Below, in pieces: positions 44,800 through 57,492 of a DNA stretch of 64,000 nt. A program made the translations under genes and the position numbers. Position 1 is the first letter of the stretch. Each line of letters begins with the position of its first letter. Under the pieces are notes generated by a model. It worked only from the letters and a program-made list of their open reading frames with translations, made no database searches and was not told the DNA's origin. This DNA is from Brassica napus (Eukaryota; Streptophyta; Magnoliopsida; Brassicales; Brassicaceae), in contig NC_063445.1 of assembly GCF_020379485.1 (NCBI RefSeq), positions 50,803,422-50,867,421 on the forward strand. The letters are read 5' to 3'.

Positions 44800-47036
44800 C
44801 TATGTAGGCCTGTTCTCAGTCATTAAACCACTTCGGCTGCTGCTTCCTCCACCGTTCTGGTTGTGTTCTCCTCCCACTCTCGCTGCTAAGGCCATAACTT
44901 CTGGCGACATATCCCAGCTTCCACTTTTCCTTCCCCAGCTTGAGCGCCTTGGGTGCATACTCGGCCTACCACTCTGTTCATCAACAGTCGTCCTAACGTC
45001 TGGTGAAAGCTCTCCTAACTCACCGTCCTTAACATGTAGCCTTTCGTTGTTACCATCTTTGCCATCACCACCATGTTCTGACATTGCTGAACCCATGTCA
45101 GCCCAAACAGCCTTCCTTCCCATTTCAATGTCATCACTGGCTTTACCCATGTTTGGACTCATGAAACCCCCGCCTGCTACAGATCTTGGAGGCAATGGAG
45201 GTTCACGATGAACCATGGCTCTGAAGTCGTTCTTTGAAGGAGGGATTGCAGAGCAAAATGTTTCTTTGAAGTTGTTAACCACTCCCTTGTTGTGTGGGTT
45301 GCTTCTCCGATCGTATCTGTATCTGAAATTCTCATATGTAGTCTGCAAGAACAAAGGGCTTTCAAAGGTTACAACGACTCCAAGGAGGATGAGGATTGGA
45401 TTGGTAGCAATGTTACCTGGTTTGTGCTGATGAGATATAGATGGAAAGCTGTCAAGCCACCAACGAACCACATCGATATGAATGTGTAGATTATCAATAC
45501 AATAGAGGCAGGAGTTTTGAGCATTGCCTTCAAAATGGTTATATGCTCTGACTCAGTGATCTTCCTTATATAGACCCAGCAGAAGGCAAACACATATATA
45601 CAGAGAAGGGTCGTGGAGAAGACAAACATGAAGAAGAATCTGTAGTTCCTCTGCAACAACCACCAGAACATGAGATAGTTTTTATGAGAATAGTCTTTAA
45701 GTTTGGATTTTTGACTTACTCGTCCAATACATTGGCCAACCCAAGGGCAGTGATGGTCGAACTTTTCAACGCAGTTGTTGCAAATAGAGCAGTGGGAACA
45801 GCGAGGAGGCCTATAGAGCATGCAAGTGTCACAGTACTTGACCTTAAACGTAACCCCATCAACCTCTACTTCCTTAATGCGAGGGAGTCTCAGCTGAGGA
45901 GTCTGGCCAGCTCCTGCATCCACGTTGCTGCTGTCAAGGGGTTCAGGCTCTGGAGGATGAGCGTTTCGAGGGATGATTCCTGGATCTCTTCCGGATGTAA
46001 GCAGCAGAAGAATCAAATCCTGAAGGAAAAAGATGTGCATGCTTTTATCATTACAACATCTGCAATGCAAAAAGAGGAAAAGTTGTACTTACATAAATGG
46101 TGAAGACGACGGCGACAGATACTATGGATACTCCCCAGTTATCAGAGAAGTCGTCCATTAGCTTCCTGGCTACAAAGATGCAGAAGATTGTGACGGGGAC
46201 AGCGATGAGACATATCGTCAGGGCCAGTGATCTCACGTCTGGTCCGAATACAAATCTTCCCTGAAGAAAGAATTTCTGCAAAAAAACGGAGAAAACAAAA
46301 ATGTGAAGTTTCATAAAAAAACTGGAGGAAGAATCAAACTACCAGTGACTGACGACTTGAGTTTTATCACACAGGACCCATGTACTACCACTAGAGGTAG
46401 TGTTTACTATCTATAACAAGAGAAGAAGCCAGGGATTAACGAGTTTATGGTATGATTCTAATATCGAAAATGAAATAGGTGTGTCAAAGTATTCAGTGAA
46501 GCAAAAAAAGAGAAAGTGATTTCCAGTAAAACTGCTATAAATAGACATCAGTTATACAATCAACCTACCTATGTAACACATTGAAGCTAACACTAATCAA
46601 ATTAAACTAAAATGCCCCATAAATAAGGGTAATTACATTAAAAAAAAAAAAAAAAGCTTTAAACTTTTTAGTGTTAGTTCTAAAACCATTCAATAGGGTC
46701 ATCACTTCAGTTCTAAACCTTACGCCACCATTGAAAACGACATCAAAACCTAGGATCCTCGAAAAAACACTTCTTTGCTTAAAAAAAGTAACAACACGAA
46801 TAATAAACAAAGTTCCAATTTTGAATTAGGAGGGGACAAGCTAATCCGAGTCCTAGTAACAAACAAAGCAACTAAGCGAGTGATTAAGCTAGTAAGCTCA
46901 ATAACAAAATAGAGATATGAGGAAAATAAATAAAAACAAAAAGGGGTCTCACATTGCTGCCTTTCCAAGTTTGGTAAACCCGTAAATCAGAGTTGGATCC
47001 CGATTCGGATCGCGGAGGCGGAGGCACTACATACAT
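44800..47036 (-). CDS. DHHC protein S-acyltransferase (PAT05/PAT06-like), five exons
   Basis: Exons: 47036-46953, 46275-46093, 46019-45720, 45650-45417, 45342-44800. The start [20 protein letters not shown] is followed by VYQTWKGSN and [13 protein letters not shown], as in plant PATs. Four membrane helices are visible: two in exon 2 ([32 protein letters not shown]) continuing into exon 3, and two in exon 4. The Cys-rich domain in exon 3 has the catalytic DHHC ([17 protein letters not shown]). [12 protein letters not shown] (TTxE-type) motif opens exon 5. The long cytosolic tail is Ser/Arg-rich. The enzyme transfers palmitate to Cys of membrane proteins at plasma or endomembranes. Which A. thaliana gene is orthologous (At3g26935 or At5g41060) I cannot settle. 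No lesion seen. Confidence 0.9.
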
Positions 47037-48060
47037 CTCTCTCCTCAATCCTCAACCCCTCAATCCTCAATTTCTATTTTTTTCTAAAGTAAAAAAAAAA
47101 CAAAAGGGAAGGTAGACTCCGGCGAAGAAAGCCGACAAGGTCACGAGTAAGCCAGCGATAAAAGAAGGTCTCTCTCTCTTTTATTATTTTTTTTAGAGTT
47201 CTCCTCCAAGTAAGTCTAATGGTGGGTTCCCTCCCCCGCACTTTTTTTTTTACTTCTCCTTTTTTCCGTTTTATATATATAAAGAAACAATAATTTTTTA
47301 CACACTTTCTCACATTCAAATTATACGACACTTATCACTTGAAACACACTTTCTTTTGTTATATTAAACAAAAATAATTATCATAATAAACTATATATAA
47401 AATTCTCTATCTTTTAAGATCCATGTTCATATATATATTGTATATATTAATGTGTAAACAAAATGTGGACGTGGACACGAAAGCGTGGATAACAGAATTA
47501 TAAATTAGTTGTGGATATGAATATCTTAACATAATTATAAACTAGTTGTGGACATGTACAATATTCATTCTATTCTATCCATCATCTCGGGATCTAAATT
47601 CAATTCTAATCAAAATTACATCCATCCACATCATAACAAAGCGCAAATTTCTTAGATCAGAAATCTCTGACATACAAGACCTATTACTCTCCGACAAAAG
47701 GTAAACGTTCTTTGATTGAAGTTTAACTGCAGATAATTTATCAATTGAGCCGAAGAAGCCAAGTGTTTGTATTGGAGATAACAGAGTCCGTGTCCACGTT
47801 TTATGGTATTATTTTAGTAACATGAGTCTATGTCCACGTATTGTTGTCCACTTATCTACTATAAACACATTAACATCACATTTCCATACATTACTCATCA
47901 CCCGTCCACAAATCATCCGTCCACAAATCACCTAACCACACACCATTCGTCCACAAATCACTCATCCACAACTGTCCTTTTTATTAAGGGCAAAATTGTC
48001 CACAATCTGTTGCTGGCCCACAACAAAGTGTGTTACATGTAAGAAGTGTCTCTATACGTA
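47037..48060. other. Spacer with GTCCAC/GTGGAC-rich stretch
   Basis: After the probable 5' UTR the stretch 47,440-47,980 is rich in GTCCAC and its complement (GTGGAC). It includes a short array CGTCCACAAATCA repeated with spacers at 47,903-47,965. No gene. It resembles other motif-rich non-coding transposon interiors in this window. Confidence 0.4.
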
Positions 48061-50291
48061 ATAGAAAATCAAAAAGTATCTGTTAGTGTAATCAATTCTA
48101 TAGACTAGAAATTATGAGTGTCGTTTTATTATATCTTTCTACGGAGAATAAGTAGAGAAAAAGTCAGCAAAACTTTTTCACAAAACTTTTGTTCGATTTG
48201 AAAAATAGATATATTACTATTTATGAAAGTTAAAAATTAAAAGAATGTTTTTACTTTGAAAATCTCGAGAGACAAAAAAGTGGAAAACAAAAAATGATGA
48301 CAGCCAACCTATGCATATACGTATGGGTTATGATGGACTCACCTTCTTGCTTCTGCACAAACATTAATATTTGTTTTCACCCTTGAAATCTGAATTATAC
48401 CCCCACCCAAGTGGGCCTAAACAATGTGTCCATTATAAAATTTAACCTTATTAATATTCCTTATATATTAATTAAAAAATATTATAACTTTTTTTCTACC
48501 GATGTGTTATCACAATAATGATTTTTAATATCTTTAAAAAAATATGTTGGTCCATCTAATTATATAATAAGTTTTTTATTAAACTAACCATAAATTCATT
48601 ATTAATGTTTTTATTATTTCCTTAAATAAAAGTTACAGAATTGTCTAATGTGGCTAAAGTATATATGACAATTAATAATTTTAATAATAAATATTTGATA
48701 AAAATTAGTATAACTTCTATCATATTTGTTTAATTTTAAACTATTAAAATAAATTAAACAACCATATTAACTATATAATAAAAATTGAATTTTTTGTATA
48801 CATTATATTTTGAATTTTTAAAAACGACTTTAAATTACAAAAACTGTTAAAAGTCTCACATTAAAATTTTGTGATCCATAGTTAAATTTTTTTTTATGAC
48901 AAGATACAAATGCTTACAAAATCATATAAGTAAAAAGTTTAATTTAATTAATTATTAATATTAAAAGATATATATATATATATATATCATTTTAAATTAA
49001 ACTATATACCATATAAAATACATAAATATTTAAATTTCGAAATTTACTTTGAACAATTTTTTTTGATAAAAGCTTTGAACAAACATTCACAACTTAATTT
49101 AAAAAAAATTATAAATTACTAAAACTATTAATCCCGCAATGAAAATTTTACTATCAGTAATTTAAAATTTTTGATACAAAAGATACAAATGATCAAAAAA
49201 CCATATGAATAGAAAACATCATTTAATAGATATTAATATTAAAAATATACTATATATGTTAATATCATTTAAAGTTAATTATATACCCTATCAAATAAAA
49301 AAATATTGTTTGGATTAACCAAATATATTTGTATGTTCGCACCGATTTAATTGTATATGCAATAGTTACAGATTTTTTAATTATTTAATATATATTTATT
49401 ATTTTATAATATTTAAAACATATAATACATAAAATAATTTTTATATATAATGTTTCTTAACCTAGTTTTAAAAATAAAACACAAGTACAGATTCGTACAG
49501 TTTGACGAAATATAAATAGGAGTGTCAAAAATACAAATGTAAAAGTAATTTCTGAGAGAGGAGGAGTAGTAATCAAAGTGGAATTCAAAGATCAGAGACT
49601 ATCGATTAGATTCATTTCCATAAACCCGTTGAAGTACATGTAGGGTTTACGTGATTTTGTCTAGTTAGTCGATATCTTTCCTCCTTAAGTTTCATTTTAT
49701 AGTTTATACACCATTTAGGGCATTGGACTTTGATGCCATTTGTCATTTGTAAACTAATATATAGCTCATCGTTTTGGGCTATTAAGAGTATCGTTGATAA
49801 AAAAAAGAAACAAGTATGCAATTTTTTAGACTCATTGGTTCAAAGTTCAAATATAGCGGTTGTATTGTAAGTGCATATATCCATGAATATTTAGATGTGG
49901 GTGTTTGGTTTTTTTTTTTAACATTGTGAAGCGATTACACCACAGATTTTCTTTTAAAAAAAATCTTTTTATTTAACTATCCACAACTGTAAATACTAGA
50001 AGAAAACAAATCAGTTTTTCATTTTTCTAAATTTGAAACGTCACGAAATAATGGACAAGAAGTGTTTCTTGTTATTGCCAAACACCAACAATTATAATCA
50101 TCAACATATATAACCGATCAAGCCGGCCGATATTACCCATTTTTAAATAATCAAAGAACCAAAGTGTTAAGAAGCATGGAGTTTTGCATATCGGTAAACC
50201 AAGAAAAAATAACATTTGTACCAACCAAAATTCGGTTTAGGTATATAGCAGTTGACAAACAAAAAAGTTAAGCAAAGAAAGTATACATAAT
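48061..50291. other. AT-rich spacer with diverged tandem repeat
   Basis: Blocks at about 48,830-49,020 and 49,105-49,310 are diverged copies in direct orientation: AAATTACAAAAACTGTTAA against AAATTACTAAAACTATTAA; AAGATACAAATG..TCA.AAA; TTAATATTAAAA followed by an AT run. A TA microsatellite lies near 48,970. No gene recognised. Confidence 0.5.
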
Positions 50292-52238
50292 TTAAAAACG
50301 AGTCCGTTTTGGTACCGCTTTGCTCTTTCTCTGTTCATCTCTGAAATCCTTAGCCCATCTCTTAGCATCAGCAACATCTCTTCGTCTCTCCAAACCTCCA
50401 TCTTCTTCATTAACAGGTGACCCTTCAACTTTCTTCCTCGCTATGTACTCAACCAAGACCTCCAAGGCCTCCACTATTTCTCTGATTGTTGGCCTAGCTT
50501 TTGCCTGATCTCTCAGACACATATACGCCAGCTGAACGGCTCTTCTCACAGCTTCTTCCAAGTACGGATCACCTTGTATTGCTAACCTCGGATCTGCAAT
50601 CCTTCTTATGTTTAGGCTCCTGAAATATGGCAGTGCCTGTAAATCACCAACAAAGAGTCATCATAAGATCATTTGGTTGCGTATGAAAGAAGCAACATCG
50701 ATAAAACGTTCTTGATCAAAACCGGCACCGGTCCCAAAATTTTAAGGACCATAGACAATAACTTTAATAAAAACTATTTTTTAAACAAATTATAGGCTAG
50801 CTATTTATATATATATATATTATATTGACTTTTTAAAAATTTCGGAATTCCAAACTAATGTTCCACATGGCTATTCCCGGTCAATATATACGTAAAATCA
50901 TATTTAGAGCGTTACCCATCTAACAAGCAAACGTTCTGCACCCATGGTTGAGTCCCCAATAGGTTTGCGTCCAGTGATAAGCTCCAACAACACAACTCCA
51001 AAGCTATAAATATCAGACTTCAGCGTCAGTTTCCCAGTAGCCGCGTACTCGGGTGCACAGTACCCTAGCGTTCCCATAACTCTAGTAGTGACATGAGACA
51101 TGCCTTCATTCGGACCAATCTTTGCAAGCCCAAAGTCAGAGAGCTTTGGTTCAAACCCATGGTCTAGCAGTATGTTTGCAGTTTTCATATCTCTATAGAT
51201 CACAATAGGTTGTGATTCGTTGTGAAGATACGCTAACCCTTTAGCTGCTCCTAAAGCTATCTTCATCCTAGTGCTCAAATCTAAAACCTCTTGAACAGAT
51301 CTGATATCTGAAAAACAAAGAAAACTGTATTATAAATTTGATAGTTTAATAAGTTTCTTGAGAATGGAGTATAGTTTTTTTTTTTTTTTTTTTACTGTGG
51401 ATGTTATCTTCTACAGATCCAAGAGGCATATATTCATAGACGAGGCTTCTTTGATCGCCTTCACAGCAATAACCATACAGTTTCACGAGGTTTTTGTTGC
51501 GCAAAATCGAAAGCATTAGGACTTCCACAATAAACTCTCTGTTTCCTTGTATACTACTCCGACCAAGCATCTTAACAGCCACATCCTTTAACTGTAGACC
51601 AACAACATAGCCACACACACAAAAAAGATTATCCGCTCGTTAGAGACATCATATAGTTTTTTCACAACGACAACAACAAGAGCAGTTCAAGAGATTGTTT
51701 GTGATTTGATTGATCAAAGACTACAGTTACCTGTCCGTCAATCTCTAACTTTCCTTTGTATACATCGCCGAATCCACCTTGTCCGATCCTAACATCCAGG
51801 CTGAAGTTGTTTGTTGCGGTGGCGAGTTGTAGGTATGAGAAATTTTTGATTTCCTGCGGTGGCGGTAGCAGTGCTTCAGGATCTGATGAAGACGTTGCTG
51901 GATTGGCTACACACACGATGAGAGTATGTATCACATGTTACACTAGGAACAAGTGGATTAAAGACACTTCGATAAAACCAAATAAACAATGTTTTGACCT
52001 AGAAACACACAAACCCTTGTTTGAGATTTATAATATCATTCATACATTGTGACATAAGACTGTAACTAGGAGTGTAAATAACAAAGAATGAAGAAAGGAA
52101 CATAGGAAGTGAGATGTAACCAGAAGACGATGATGGTTGGTCACGTATGGATTCCTGAACAGAAACGGGTTCCATCTTCAGTTTCTGAACCACTTTATTA
52201 CGTTTTGGTCTCAGTCCGAAACACAAGCAAAAAGCCAT
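50292..52238 (-). CDS. Receptor-like cytoplasmic kinase, subfamily VII, CDG1-like, five exons
   Basis: Exons: 52238-52121, 51906-51731, 51591-51396, 51307-50916, 50636-50292. The N-terminus [15 protein letters not shown] has a Cys pair suited to S-acylation, as in CDG1. Kinase motifs: glycine loop [12 protein letters not shown] (exon 2), AVKML lysine (exon 3), [11 protein letters not shown] catalytic loop, DFGLAK, then [15 protein letters not shown] activation segment (exon 4), and subdomain XI in exon 5. The C-terminal tail is basic/charged. [23 protein letters not shown] residues are close to CDG1, a positive regulator of brassinosteroid signalling at the plasma membrane, acting on BSU1. 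All catalytic residues are present. The order relative to the DHHC, DRB and BAR genes matches that at A. thaliana At3g26940-26910. The precise ortholog is unsure. Confidence 0.87.
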
Positions 52239-52686
52239 GTTTGCCCTAAAATTGATATTTCCGATTCTTTTCCGTTTAGTGGTGTCACTAAAGTCACAGC
52301 TACACACAGACGGACATGAACAGATGATTAGGATTCAAGGAACAAGAGGAGAAATCTAAGAGAAACGTTGTTGAGCTATGAAGAGAGATTTGTTGGATAA
52401 GGTAGAAGATATAATGGATTAGAAGGGAGTGTTATTGAAAACTTGAGGCTTAGCGAAGAGGATTAGAGATAACGAGATTGAAGTTTTGAATGGGTTTTTC
52501 TTTGCAAATGATAGACACGCAATCAACAAGAGAGCATGGTTGCACCAAAATGGTATACGTTTACACCAATGGCTTCCTTCCTATACATAAAAGGTATATG
52601 ATTTTTGTTTTGAGGAAATAAATCGTATATTAGATACCTTTCTGTGTGTAATAATATCCTACTGTATAAATTCTTGTTACTAAGTT

Positions 52687-52726
<40 letters not shown>

Positions 52727-54639
52727 CAATTTATTTAGAGTGATTCATTGTGATATCTATTGGATTAGCTAAGATTATGTTGCTATTTATTTTTCATGTC
52801 ACTATTATATATTATATATGTGTCATTATATAATTATCGTATTTTATACGTACCATCATATAAGTAATCATATAATTAATAGAATTTTATACGTACCATC
52901 TTATAAATAATCACATATTTTATATTTTTAAACTTAATATGAAATATAAAACCCATAATTTAAGTTGGTGTTTGAAATTGGGTTTTGTGTTGTATTTTTC
53001 TTACATATATTGAAAATATTTTTTTTTATAACGGTTATTAGAAAATATTTTAGTAAAAATTAATTTTTGAATATATGTATGTTTTTGAATATATCAATTT
53101 TTTATATAAATCAATTTTAAATTATTATTTTGATTTTAAATATGTATATAAATTTTAAACTTTGTTTTATGATTATTTTAGACAAAAGAGGTTTTTAGGT
53201 AATTAGATTGAGTCATTTTCGTATATTTTAAAGCTGGTCCAGATAGATAGTTTCTCGTAATATAATGGACTTCCAATTTTTCTTGATAACATAAGACCAT
53301 TAATTCTTTTTTTTTTTAATATACTGTTATTCATGTTTCCAAACAGTATTATACTCATTTTAATACTGTTATCCATGTTTTCAAACAATTATTAAATGCT
53401 CCTTTTAATAACATAGATGTTAATCTCGCGCTTTTTAACTAACTGTGTGTTGTACGCTAAATAACGACGCTTTTCGTATTATTCGTGTGTTATACGCAAA
53501 AATAAGTTAAATAACATTTAGAACCGGTCTTAATCTAAAGCCCAACAAACAAAAATTTTAATTGAAAACGAAAATTTTAAAGAACATTAATTATAAAACT
53601 ATTTTGTAATATATTGGGCTTAAATTCTGTTATGAAGCTTTGTGATTTTTTTTGTATATATGCTTATGAATGGATATAGCTACCTTGAACACAAAATTAG
53701 ATTGTACTAACTTTAAAACATAAATAGCTTCTAACCTGTCCTTCAAAGGGCGGATCTATTTTTTATTTTAATTTTTTTAGCAAAGAAATAAATACGTGAA
53801 AGATATATTTTTTTCTATTAAATTTGTATAAAGCTATATGTTTTTATTAGTTAAAACAAAATTTAAAAAGTTAATAGAATAGATAGTTTGCCAAATGAGG
53901 AGATGCTAAAAAAAAATGTGATTTTGTTTTTTTTTTTGTTTATGCTAAATAGTAGGTTATAAGACTTTATTCATTTCTGTTTTTCGGTCAAAGCACATAT
54001 ATATTTTTGTGGATCATTTCTACAAATGATGTTATTGCGGTTATTATAGACATTTGAAACCAAACTATTAAAACTGATAGTATAAAAAATTTGAACATTA
54101 ATTTTACAAAGCAAACTTTTAATATGTAATTGAAATGTCAAGAAAAAAAGATTATTATTGTCGAACCGGTAAATCGGATAATCCATATATAATCTGGTTT
54201 AACTTTAATAAAAAAAATCCTATAAAATCTGGTAAAAAATTAAAACCCATCATTAACATGTGTCCAACACCAGTTGACCCTGTTGAAACTCAAAAAATTA
54301 TAATTATATATTTTTTTAAAAACAATTGATTAAACTTCTCATATACTTTTTAATATTACTTAAAATTAAATAAACTATTTAATTTGTGATTCTATAGACT
54401 TTAATTAAATTTTTACTTTATCATTGAAAAAATGGAAATAGAGAAATCTAAAATTTATTGATATGAAAATATTAATTTTTTGTTATTAATAATATATTAT
54501 AAGTTTGTATTTTTTATTTTATGTATACAATTTAATTTTAAAATAATTTTTAGTTAGTTATGATCTTAATTTTTTTTGTTAAATTTCTAATGTAGTATTA
54601 TACATTAGTCAAAATTAAATATTTTTTTAAAAAAATAAT
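52239..54639. other. 5' flank of kinase gene and AT-rich spacer
   Basis: A (CAT/ATC)n microsatellite of about 12 units lies at 52,689-52,727. Otherwise very AT-rich with no recognised gene. Near 53,310-53,400 a short repeat (TACTGTTATYCATGTTTYCA) occurs twice. Confidence 0.45.
52689..52727 (+). repeat. (TCA)n trinucleotide microsatellite
   Basis: About twelve perfect units of TCA upstream of the kinase gene; likely length-polymorphic. Confidence 0.95.
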
Positions 54640-56296
54640 ACTTTTAAGGCGATCTGGAAGAGAAAGAAGATCTGCCATTTTAAACGATTATGTGGTTTAC
54701 ACTACTGAAAATGAATGTGACTTAAGCATGGATGATGATCCGATCTCATTCAAAATGGCCATGGAAAGTGACAATTCTGAAGAGTGGTTTGATGCCTCAA
54801 AAGAAGAAATGAAATGTATGGATGATAATCATGTATGGGACTTAGTAGAGTTGCCCGATGGTTTCAAAACCATTGGTTGTAAATGGGTCTATAAGACTAA
54901 ACGTGACTCGAAAGGTAAACCTGAAAGACGCAAGTCTCGCCTTGTTGCTAAAGGTTTCACCCAGAAAGATGGCATTGACTATAAAGAGACCTTCTCTCCG
55001 GTTTCAAAGAAGGATTCTCTTAGAATTGTTTTGGCTTTGGTGGCTCATTATGATCTTGAGCTTCACCAGATGGATGTGAAAACCGCCTTTCTGAATGGAG
55101 ATCTTGAGGAGGAAGTATATATGGACCAACATGAAGGTTTCGTGGTCGCAGGAAAAGAAAATTTGGTGTGTAAGATGAGCAAGTCAATAAATGGACTAAA
55201 ACAAGCTTCTCGACAATGGTATAAAAAGTTTAATGATACCATCACGTCGTATGGTTTTGTAGAGATCATCATTGATTGATGTATCTACATTAAGATCGGT
55301 GGGAGTAAGTTTGTGATTTTAGTCCTATATGTTGATGATATTTTGCTTGCTGCAAATGACATGGGTATGTTACATGATGTGAAGAAGTATCTCTCTAAGA
55401 ACTTTGAAATGAAAGATGTGGGTGAGGCATCTTATGTGATCGGGATATAAATATTTCGAGATAGATCACAAGGACTGTTAAGTTTGTCTCAGAAAGGATA
55501 TATCAATAAGATCTTAAAGAGATATAAAATGGAGAAATGCTCTGAATAGCTCCAATTCAGTAAAATGCAATGTCCTAAGAATGAATTGGAGCGTAAAGAA
55601 ATGGAAAGAATTCCCTATGCATCGGTGGTTGGGAGTTTGAACTATGTTCAAACATGTAGTCGACCCGCTATCAACTTTCCTGTTGGAATGTAGGGTCGAT
55701 ATCAAAGTAATCCCGGAATGGACCACTGGAAACCTGCAAAGAAGGTTCTCAGGTACTTGCAAGGCACCAAAGAGAGCATGCTTACATATAGGAGATCTGA
55801 TCAGCTGGAAGTCATTGATATTCAGATTCAGACTATGCCGGATGCGTTGATAGCAGAAAATCGATGTTTGGCTACTTGTTCCTATTAGTTGGGGGAGAAA
55901 TATCATGGAAGAGTGGAAAGCAGTCTGTCATTGCTACTTCCACCATGGAGGCTGAATTTAGGCATGCTTTGAGGCCACAATTCATGCATTATGGCTGCGG
56001 AACTTTATCTCAGGGCTTTGGATTGTCGACACTATATAGCCAAGCCGCTGAGAATTTACTGCGATAATTCTGCAGCTGTCTTCTTTTCAAAGAACGACAA
56101 GTACTCGAAGGGTGCTAAACACATGGAGTTAAAGTACTTGTCTGTTAAAGAAGAAGTTCAGAAACGGAGAGTGTCATTCAAGCACATAAGGACGGACATG
56201 ATGATAGTGGATCCGTTAACTAAAGGTTTACCCCCCAAGGCGTTCAATGGCCATGTAGAACGTATGGGTATTATAGATAAGGCTTTGCTATTTTAG
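54640..56296 (+). pseudogene. Copia-type pol fragment: reverse transcriptase and RNase H, with stops
   Basis: The start matches the RT entry region (ISFKMAMESDNSEEWFDASK). It is followed by VWDLVELPDGFKTIGCKWVY, RLVAKGFTQKDGIDYKETFS, the LHQMDVKTAFLNGDLEEEVY block, and after a TGA at 55277-55279 the catalytic LVLYVDDILLAA (near 55,325). The RNase H/Copia C-terminal segment includes QSVIATSTMEAEF, CDNSAAVFFSKN and SVKEEVQKRRVSFKHIRTD. Stops near 55,277, 55,448 and 55,546 and frameshifts near 55,690-55,860 and 55,960-55,990 disable it. Gag, protease and integrase are absent, and no LTR could be paired. Confidence 0.9.
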
Positions 56297-56640
56297 TTAT
56301 GGGATGCTCATTATGTATTTGACACTGAGAATTCACATAAAGTTATGTTTCTGATTTATTTATTATGTTATCATTAAAGTATGTGTATACACTTATGGTT
56401 TGTAGATGACATATGGTTGGTTTGAGAAATAAAAGTTCTTCTCATATAAGGATTGATATATAATTAGAACTGATTTGTGATACATGGAAGGGACTATGTC
56501 GTTTAATGGCATACAACCGCCATGATTCGATCAATCCAAATTTTAGTAAAGATCAAGTGAACTTGATATAAAAGTGCACATTAAAGTTATTAAACCCTTA
56601 AGTCGATACAAAGTCAAGTGGGAAAATAGTGATGTTCGTT
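56297..56640. other. Spacer after the Copia fragment
   Basis: Possibly the 3' non-coding part of the Copia element; no paired LTR was found. No gene. Confidence 0.3.
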
Positions 56641-56646
56641 TGGTTC

Positions 56647-56748
56647 CCGCAGGTTCCTGCGGCTGCGGCTGAGGCTGCGGCTACGGCTGAGTTTGCGGCT
56701 GCGGCTGAGGCTGCGGCTGCGGCTGAGTTTGCGGCTGCGGCTGCGTCT
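56647..56748 (+). repeat. GCGGCT hexanucleotide-type repeat
   Basis: CTGCGGCTGCGGCTGAGGCT-like units with TGAG and TTTG variants cover about 100 bp. In one frame this would give Ala/Glu repeats, but nothing shows that it is coding. The preceding GTGATGTTCGTTTGGTTCCC looks like a transposon end, so the repeat may be the subterminal part of a hAT-type MITE. Confidence 0.8.
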
Positions 56749-56758
56749 GTATCGTTTG

Positions 56759-57492
56759 TGATACGCCCTAAATTAGGGAAGGATCACTCAATCGGACTAA
56801 AGGGATATGAACTCGCCAAAAGGGAGAACTGATGGATTGAACGGTGACACAATGGGTTGCGGATGGCCCAATGATACTACCAGACTTTAGTGGTGCTTTA
56901 TATGACTCACAAGTCCACCAAAAGAAGGATTTCTATACGTTGCCTGATATGACGCACATGTCCAACGAAATAGAGATTTGTTTACTCGGAGATAACCTCA
57001 ACAAGAAACGAAAAGTGTTCTACAAAGAACAAAGAGATAAACTAAAATAAAAGAGAAAATTGAATTCTTTATTTCGTGGCTCATAGGCCCTATTTATAGG
57101 ATTACAAGTTGTAGAAATCCAAAGAAGAATGTGCTAAAAACAAGACAATGAAAATATAAACAAAGACTTGACTAAATAAAGTCTTTCACTGAAACTTAGA
57201 CTGCCTCTTGATATAACCACAACCATGACTTTGAAAAGTGAAGAATATGCTCCTGATATGGGCCAAGACATGTCTCTTTAAGGCCTGGTCGAAATCCATC
57301 TTTTTTCCTTAGCTAATTTTTATCGGTTTCTCCAATTGGCCCAAACAAGTCTGTTTTTGATTTTTTTTTTTGTAAACCATCAAGCCCAAGACTTTCTTGG
57401 ACATTTAGAACATGAATAATCACCTTTAGCATGATTGAATTGGTCGTTGGTTCATCAGAAAGAAGGTTAGCCATTTCCAGTTTCTCAGGTGG
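56759..57492 (-). repeat. 3' LTR
   Basis: It starts TGATACGCCCTAAATTAGGG on the plus strand and ends near CCATTTCCAGTTTCTCA. It pairs with 59,952-60,687. Confidence 0.8.

Noticed and set aside
56629..56832. Ala/Glu-rich protein (plus)
   Set aside because: It is the GCGGCT simple repeat running into an LTR; no evidence of coding.
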